From contig NW_024881787.1 of NCBI RefSeq assembly GCF_019059575.1, forward strand, positions 310,001 through 374,000: a stretch of 64,000 bases of DNA. Direction: 5' to 3'. Below are positions 57,932 through 64,000 of the stretch, in pieces (position 1 is the first letter of the stretch; the number at the start of each line of letters is the position of its first letter). A program made the translations under genes and the position numbers. Origin of the DNA: Amphibalanus amphitrite (taxonomy: Eukaryota > Arthropoda > Thecostraca > Balanomorpha > Balanidae). The notes under the pieces are model-generated. The model saw only the letters and a program-made list of their open reading frames with translations, was not told where the DNA came from and did not search any database.

Positions 57932-58190
57932 CTACAGCAGGTGCTCAAAGTGGCCATCCCCTTCTGAGCGGCACAGCTCAGCCCGACGGCGTGTGTGACG
58001 CGCCATCTTTCGCAGCTGCTCTTCGTCCATGTTGCGGGCGAAGTCCTCAACCAGTTCCTTCAGCTGTTCCAGCGTTTGGGGCTCGCTGCGCACGATCTGA
58101 GCCGTCACCAATGACCAGAAACAAAAGTCCAGACAAGACAGGTCGGGACTGTACGGCGGCCATCGGTGTTCACTGTTCCGGGAGATGACG
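57932..58190 (-). pseudogene. Mariner transposase C-terminal part, inverted copy
   Basis: Encodes RVISRNSEHRWPPYSPDLSC and on to FEHLL, nearly identical to the end of the 58203-58856 frame. Only a handful of differences (for example E/A and D/G), so the inversion is young. Confidence 0.88.
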
Positions 58191-58202
58191 CGGATGGCCA
58201 GG

Positions 58203-58856
58203 ATGGACTCCTGTGAATTCTGGCTAACCCATGATGAGGAGTGGTTTGAGCGTGTACTCTGGAGTGACGAAAAGTGGTTTGTTCTGCATCCGTCTCCAAA
58301 CAAGAAGAACACCGTGTGCTGGTCGCCAGAGAATCCGAACAAGCTCGTGCCATGCAAGAAGGCCCAGGGGTAGAAGGTGATGGCGTGGGTGGGCGTGGTG
58401 GATGGGAAGTGCCTGCCAGTTCACTGGTTCACTGGCTCCGTCAACAGCGACGCCTACCTGGAGATGCTGCAGACGGTGGTGTGGCCTGCGGTGAAGGCTC
58501 GGGCGACGCGCCACCAGTACTGGTTCCAGCAGGACGGCGCGCCGCCGCACGTCACTGCTCCCGTGATGGACTTCCTCCACTCGAAGTTCGGCGGCCGCGT
58601 CATCTCCCGGAACAGTGAACACCGATGGCCGCCGTACAGTCCCGACCTGTCTTGTCTGGACTTTTGTTTCTGGTCGTTGGTGACGGCTCAGATCGTGCGC
58701 AGCGAGCCCCAAACGCTGGCACAGCTGAAGGAACTGGTTGAGGACTTCGCCCGCAACATGGACGAAGAGCAGCTGCGAAAGATGGCGCGTCACACACGCC
58801 GTCGGGCTGAGCTGTGCCGCTCAGAAGGGGGTGGCCACTTTGAGCACCTGCTGTAG
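58203..58856 (+). pseudogene. Mariner transposase, catalytic domain, DD41D, nonsense mutation
   Basis: The plus frame carries EWFERVLWSDEKWFVL (first Asp), QQDGAPPHVT (second Asp) and PYSPDLSCLDFCFW (third). Between the Asp of QQDG and the Asp of CLDF I count 41 residues, so the triad is DD41D, distinct from classic DD34D mariner. A TAG at 58371-58373 interrupts the frame, and the region before LSWTHDEE-like sequence has been replaced by the inverted arm. All three acids are present. Confidence 0.88.
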
Positions 58857-59598
58857 ATGAACAGTGGCTTGCAGGTGTATAATAGTGTGCAGTACAAAAT
58901 GTCCCACGATGACGAGTCTAATGGCGCGTCTTTTGTCTGGTGTGCTATTGAATACACATCTGCACGTGCCACTTACTTTATCTCATTCCCAAATGATCAC
59001 CCGGTATGTCAAGGTCAGGGTCAAGGTCAACCTAGGTCATCTAAAAAATGCGTTTTAGGCAAGCTGAATTTACTTTTCGTGAAGTTTCTTTGACTGTATT
59101 TTTGGTAAAAGTTTCTCATTTCATGATCTCATGTAATATAGACACATAAACAATCGGTGCACACATCAGTATACACACAGACACACACAGACATACAAAC
59201 ACATATCATTGACCTTGACCTAACTTGACCTGAAATGACCTCAGCAGCAAAAACCTGGTCGGATAGTGTGAAAAAGAGGTTCTAGCTTGCTGTGCACCAC
59301 AAAACGGCATTGTCATCGGTATATGGTGAGCAGCGCACTTGATATCCAACGGTGACCCAAAACAGCAACATTTTTTTAGTTTGACCTGAACTGGAAGGTC
59401 AATGACTGACCTGAGAAGGTTAAAATGGGCATCATTGGATTCGTCTCTTCCCAAATAATCTTTTTGCTCTTTACCGCGAAGCTCTATCTCCAACAGGAAC
59501 GAAATGGCGCGGAGGGGGAGGGCAACCCCCCCCCCCCCATGTGCGTTCTACCGGTAGGATGGGGAAATAGCATGTGCGGGCGAGGGTTAATAACTTAA

Positions 59599-60774
59599 CC
59601 CGCGCCCCGCTGGGGGAGGGCAGAATCTGCCCCCTCCCGTTTTTCGCCAATAACTTCTAAACGCGTTACGCCAGCGACGTCAAACTTTCAGTACCTTATC
59701 ATACATCAATTTGACACGTTCCCTGAAAATTTGAGCGAAATCCGTCGGAATTTTTTTGAGAAATTGACGTTTTAGTGACGTCATGTTCGCCATTTTCGCC
59801 TCAAAAACGGCAAAATTTCAAACGCCGCTAACATCTTCATTTTTAAAGAAATCAAGACGTAACAAAAAAAGGTTATACGTGATTCTACTTTGTCTATCAA
59901 ATGGATATCTCGAATTTTTGAAAATTTTGGATTTTGGCCCAATTTTTTTCTCAAAAAACTGCCTTTTTTGGAAAATAATTATAAAATCCAAAATTTTGAG
60001 TGTATCGAAAAAACCAGGATATATGTCAGAGAAGTGGTCTATGTGCACCTACATACCAATTTTTAAAAGAATCGGTTCAAAAATGTGGGAGTTATTCAAA
60101 ATTTTATGACGTCACGACACATTATTTTTTTTTGAAAAAATGATGTTTTGAAAGTTCTAGACCGCGTACGGAAACCAAAATAGCACCATTCGATTCGCCG
60201 TGAAAAACTGCATCAGATAGACACCTTTTTAGGCCTAAACAACCAACTTCAAAATTTGACCTCACTTGACCTGACCTTGACCTGACCTCGACCTGAAATT
60301 CATCCAGAGGTGGTCCATATCACCTATTGAGTGTGCCTATTAAATTCTATGAGTAAAATGACCCATAAAACATGTGTCGCCCATGCCCTTTTCTATATTT
60401 TGTTTTTGGTGACCTGACCTGACCTGACCTGACCTTGATCTTGACCTTTGAATGACATTGTATGTAACGAATATTGTCTTGGTAGTCTAAGAACACGTTT
60501 TGGGTAATCAGTCTCAGTCCATTCTTCGGCAACTACGGTGCAAGGCCGATACTGTAGAAACTTGCATTTTGTACCCTTGACCTGACCTTGACCTGACCTC
60601 TGACCTACTTAAGCAAAAAATTTGGGCTCTTAAGATCCGCCTTGTTGAGAGCTTTCGATTGCCGTTTTCCCCGTCTTTCTACGACCATCGGTTCGGAAGT
60701 TAGACAGGGGGGGGGGGCAGAATCTGCCTCCCCCAGCAGGGCGCGTATGGCTGAATAGCCCAGCGGGGCGCGGG
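59599..60774 (+). mobile_element. TTAA-flanked piggyBac-like MITE, family B, copy 4
   Basis: TTAA at 59595-59598 and 60775-60778; ends CCCGCGCCCCGCTGGG and CCCAGCGGGGCGCGGG. Hairpins have cores CAGAATCTG at both ends (59612-59632, 60707-60736). The interior holds AAAATTT-rich self-complementary stretches and many TGACCTGACCT motifs. It starts only 8 bp after the previous TTAA element. Confidence 0.86.
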
Positions 60775-60779
60775 TTAAT

Positions 60780-61320
60780 ACATTGCTCCTGCCGTTTGCC
60801 GTTTGTCAAGCCATGTCACCCCTTGATCCGGGTGGTGGTCGACTCTGAGATCCCCTACCCATCCCTCGCCATTCTTCGCCTCTACGAAAGAAAAATACGA
60901 CGCCAGCTAGCGACGGTCTCCAAAGTGTGCACGAGCACGGGGGCCGTTGTCCCCCCCCCCGGCGAATATTGGCGATAGCTCCCGAACGCTTAGGCATAGG
61001 AAGACGAAACTTTCAGTACCTTTTCTCCCATCAATTTGACATCTTCTGAAGTAAAAAAAGGACCTAGCCCCTTGATGACGTCACAGGGTCGATTTTCCAG
61101 ACCCACGCACGGCAAACTTCGTCGTCACAGACGTGAACGTCAAATAGCTGCAAAAATAGTGTTTTAGAGATAAATGCAAATTACGGGCACGGTTGCGTAG
61201 CGTTTGACCCATAAAAATAGAAAAATAGTTATGGTGACCTGAGGCCAGAGGTCAGGTCAAAGACCCAGAGCCAGGGGTTTATTTTTTTCGCAAATGCCTT
61301 CAACAAAAATGGTCTTAGAA
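60780..61320. other. TTAA-family fragment and unassigned sequence
   Basis: 60950-61060 resembles the inverse of 5230-5350. GGTCA motifs near 61240. No gene. Confidence 0.45.
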
Positions 61321-61331
61321 CTACGGCAGTG

Positions 61332-61533
61332 GTACTATTGGTCTCAACATAAGGGCCCAGGCGACATGTAGTTTTGATGCTGTGAATACCCTTACCCTCG
61401 CCACAGCTCGGGCCGAGTGCACCCTTCCTCCCACCCAGCTCAGCCCCCACTCGAGTTGTGGCGAGGGTGAGGGTATTCACCGCATCCGAACTACAGGTCG
61501 CCTGGGCCCTTATCTTGCGACAACAGTACCATC
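61332..61533. mobile_element. Palindromic MITE
   Basis: Arms of about 85 bp pair: ATAAGGGCCCAGGCGAC and TACCCTTACCCTCGCCAC face their complements across about 40 bp. Confidence 0.75.
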
Positions 61534-61574
61534 GCATTCGCTATGTCAAGCCGCACCGAATGATATATATGATA

Positions 61575-63701
61575 CAGGGAGTTTGAGAAATCCGTGAGTT
61601 TGCAAACTCCCTAGGGAGTTTGCAAACTCCCTGACACATCAGTGAGTTTGCAAATTCACTAGGGAGTTTACAAATTTGCTAGGGAGTTTGCAAACTCACT
61701 GACCGGTCGGGGAGTTTGAGAAATTCCAGAGCGATTGCGGACGAATAAAAACAAGTGTGCAGCATGTGGGTGTCATACGTGCCGTCCGTGATGTTAAAAC
61801 AAAGGTGGCTAGTTTTACGGCCTATTTAACAGTCACACGCTGACAAAAAGCCTGCAGATCATATGCACACCATAAATGCCTACTTAAGATTTTAAACTGT
61901 TCAGTGATTTAGCCCAAACATGTACCGCCGCTTCATTTAGTCATACACTTATTTAGTTCATGTCCCAATTATACATAGATCCGTTCCACACAAGTGTTCC
62001 ACACGTATGCCTTATATGCTTTAGCATAAATGACCAACAGAGCTAACATAACATAACATGTATTCCATGTAACAGCAGGCCACTTGGGCCCAACGAGGTT
62101 ACAGGTATATGAACAAACACTGTATGTAAAACACGGTACAATTACACCATTTCATCGAACACTATCCCACGCTGTTTATAATGCAAGTCTAACTCATTTT
62201 TAAAATTACTTAAGGAGGAACTATTGATAACTCTAGGGTGCTCTAGGAGGTAAACCGTTCCAAGCTTCTATGACCCTACTGGTAAAAAAGGACTGTCTTA
62301 ACTTGGTTCTGGAAAATTTCTTTACTAGTTTGCACCCATTTCCTCTCGTGGAATTTGTATTGAGGGTAAACATCTTCCCAAAATCTAACTTCTCAATCCC
62401 TTTGTATATTTTAAAAAGTTCAATCAAATCCCCTCTTATCCTGCGGTAATGAAGTGAAAACATATTTAAGGAAGCCAGGCGTTCTCTGTAGCTCATTTCA
62501 CCCAGCCCACGAACCATCTTTGTTGCCCTCCTCTGCACACGCTCCAAAAGTTTTATATCTTTTTTTAGAGACGAGTGGCATGCTTGTGCACAGTATTCAA
62601 GATGAGGCCGAACTAATGAACAATAGAGTCTTTTCATTACTTCTTTACTTTTATATGATACATTTTTATTTATAACCCCAACATTTTTAAAGCCTTTTTT
62701 CGAGCTTGCACATAATGGCCACTGAACTTCAGATCATTTGTCACCAAAACACCCAAGTCCTTTTCTTCCCGCACAATTGCCAACTTAGTTCCATTCAAAT
62801 AATATGTATCGTTACTTTTTACTCCCAGATGAAGAACTTTGCATTTATCAGCATTAAATTCCATCTGCCATTCCTTGCTCCATTTTAAAAGAGCATCTAA
62901 GTCTGCCTGTAGTGCTCTTCTATCGTCATCTGAAGTAATATTTTTAGCTATCTTGATATCATCAGCGAATTTCCATATGTTACTTGTTAAGTCAGAGTCT
63001 ATAAGATCTACAAAAATAACGAAAAGCAATGGTGCTAAAACAGTTCCCTGAGGCACACCACTTTTGACAGCTTTCCAGTCGGCTTGATGGCCATTTAAAA
63101 TGACTCGCTGCCTGCGACCTACTAGCCAGGCCCCTATCCATTTGAGAAGAGGACCGTCTAAACCATGACGCTCTAATGTGATCAAGAGTCTTTTGTGTGG
63201 AACTTTATCGAATGCCTTGCTGAAGTCCAAATAAACTACTGATACACTGTTACTCCTGTAGCTGTTTCTACTTTGATATATTGAGCCTGACTCTGGAATA
63301 GCCACACTTGTGTGGAACGGATACAGTTGGGCCGTGAACTAAATAAATGTATAAATAAAGCGGCGCTACATGTTTTGTGCTAGATCACTGAACAGTTTAA
63401 AATCAAAAGTATGGTGGTGCATATGATCTGTAAGCTTTTTGTCAGCAAGCGACTGTTAAATAGGCCGCATGTACAACTAGGCGCCTTTGTTTTAATTAAC
63501 ATCACGGACGGCAATGCCACCCACATGCTGCACACTTGTTTTTATTTGTCCCAATCGCTTTGAAATTTCTCAAACTCCCTGACTGGTCAGTGAGTTTGCA
63601 AACTCCCTGGTGAGTTTGCCAAACTCCCTAGTGAATTTGCAAACTCACTGATGGGTCAGGGAGTTTGCAAACTCCCTAGCACGGATTTCTCAAACTCTCT
63701 G
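61575..63701. mobile_element. TIR element with GAGTTTGCAAACTC sub-repeats, split by a LINE
   Basis: TA flanks both ends (61573-61574 and 63702-63703). Ends CAGGGAGTTTGAGAAATCCG and the near complement. Arms of about 450 bp pair with many small differences, and the outer 150 bp of each arm consists of repeated GAGTTTGCAAACTC palindromes. The LINE fragment at about 62045-63312 interrupts it. Superfamily uncertain: the CAGGG tip is hAT-like but the 2-bp flank is not. Confidence 0.75.
62233..63305 (-). pseudogene. CR1/Jockey-type LINE reverse transcriptase, 5'-truncated and frameshifted
   Basis: The minus frame begins near 63305 and carries VVYLDFSKAFDKVPHKRLL, VILNGHQADWKAVKSGVPQG, then FADDIKIAK (the catalytic box, FADD) and NADKCKVLHLG. 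A one-base frameshift near 62680 moves the reading frame to INKNVSYKSKEVMKRLY and LVRPHLEYCAQACHSSLKKD, ending at VIEAWNGLPP. FADD with PHLEY is typical of the CR1/Jockey group. The 3' tail near 62045-62060 is a short ATGTT repeat, read on the minus strand. No endonuclease domain, so truncated on insertion. Confidence 0.88.
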
Positions 63702-63714
63702 TAACATATATAAA

Positions 63715-63790
63715 ATCACATGTAACCTGTGTGATGAGAAACCCGCTGTGTACTTAGGTGAATCAAAAAGGAGAGTCCGCGAAAGATTTA
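63715..63790 (+). pseudogene. Penelope GIY-YIG endonuclease fragment
   Basis: ITCNLCDEKPAVYLGESKRR then VRERF in one frame, matching the GIY-YIG core (C--C----VYLGE-KR-VRERF). It differs from the copy at 54526-54903. A TTAA element interrupts it at 63788; it may continue beyond the window. Confidence 0.72.
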
Positions 63791-63791
63791 A

Positions 63792-64000
63792 CCCGCGCCC
63801 CGCTGGGCTATTCAGCCATACGCGCCCTGCTGGGAGAGGGGGGGGGGCAGATTCTGCCCCCCCCCGTCTAACTTCCGAACCGATGGTCGTAGAAAGACGG
63901 GGAAAACGGCAATCAAAAGCTCTCAACAAGGCGGATCTTAAGAGCCGATTTTTTTTTGCTTAAGTAGGTCAGAGGTCAGGTCAAGGTCAGGTCAAGGGTA
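63792..64000 (+). mobile_element. TTAA MITE, family B, copy 5, cut by the window edge
   Basis: TTAA at 63788-63791, then CCCGCGCCCCGCTGGG and a hairpin with CAGATTCTG core (63838-63866). Inverse-oriented match to the right end of 59599-60774. Confidence 0.82.

Larger units (their letters stand above)
57784..59004. mobile_element. Palindromic mariner element (DD41D type)
   Basis: TA on both sides (57782-57783 and 59005-59006). The ends CCGGGTGATCATTTGGGAAT and the complement are the tips of near-identical inverted arms of about 407 bp (57784-58190 and 58590-59004). Each arm encodes the C-terminal half of the transposase, pointing outward. The N-terminal DNA-binding half is missing. Confidence 0.88.
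57441..59586 (-). mobile_element. TTAA-flanked MITE, family A, copy 3, split by mariner
   Basis: TTAA at 57437-57440 and 59587-59590; ends CCCTCGCACGCACATG and CATGTGCGGGCGAGGG. Compared with 1114-2020 it has a mariner element inserted at a TA at 57782-57783. The sequence after the insertion (GTCAAGGTCAGGGTCAAGGT) continues the family A interior. Confidence 0.85.

Noticed and set aside
1..64000. tRNA or rRNA genes
   Set aside because: No cloverleaf with A and B boxes or rRNA-like segment was recognised by eye; a tRNAscan-type search would settle it.

Overview
This is eukaryotic DNA, almost certainly from an invertebrate animal with a repeat-bloated genome, perhaps an arthropod or crustacean (inference only). 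The evidence is GC-rich exons with consensus GT-AG junctions, Ty3/Gypsy, CR1/Jockey-like LINE, Penelope, Tc1/mariner and hAT-like elements, and many short non-autonomous DNA transposons. I see no bacterial operons, rRNA, tRNA or CRISPR.

The one host gene I can support is MMAB (ATP:cob(I)alamin adenosyltransferase), on the minus strand. Four exons at 56346-56513, 37501-37735, 18534-18658 and 15908-16010 join in phase into about 209 codons. They run from just before the ATP-binding KTGDGG motif, through the RTVCRRAER motif, to the stop. Introns are 18.6, 18.8 and 2.5 kb and consist largely of nested mobile elements. The first exon, with start codon and mitochondrial presequence, was not found. 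The region 57.4-64 kb is probably more intron or upstream DNA.

Layout. 0-14 kb: TTAA-flanked elements with CCC...GGG ends (piggyBac-like hallmarks), two fold-back elements, a LINE endonuclease fragment, and a hAT-like element (8-bp target duplication) carrying two TTAA elements in tandem. 14-19 kb: the two 3' MMAB exons, each beside tandem repeats. 19-29 kb: Tc1 and LINE relics, a TTAA element, a Ty3 gag-protease relic running into a 38-bp array of about 25 copies, and two more TTAA elements. 29.5-34.5 kb: a complete LTR element (LTRs, 5-bp target duplication, intact pol). 34.6-46 kb: a TIR element, the second MMAB exon, more TTAA elements, CACGTG-rich repeats, a mariner relic and a T/G-skewed low-complexity block. 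46-53 kb: a 6.3-kb composite of two fold-back units with an 8-bp target duplication, nested in another element. 53-56 kb: a CACGTG repeat split by a fold-back Penelope copy. 56-64 kb: the most upstream visible MMAB exon, an 80-bp array over its splice acceptor, a palindromic DD41D mariner inside a TTAA element, another TTAA element, and a TIR element split by a LINE.

The most novel signal is a shared architecture across many TTAA elements. Just inside the ends sits a G-run/C-run hairpin whose inner stem changes between families but stays self-complementary, and the interiors are crowded with AGGTCA half-sites, including perfect DR1 sites. I see no piggyBac transposase in the window, so these copies would depend on a source elsewhere.
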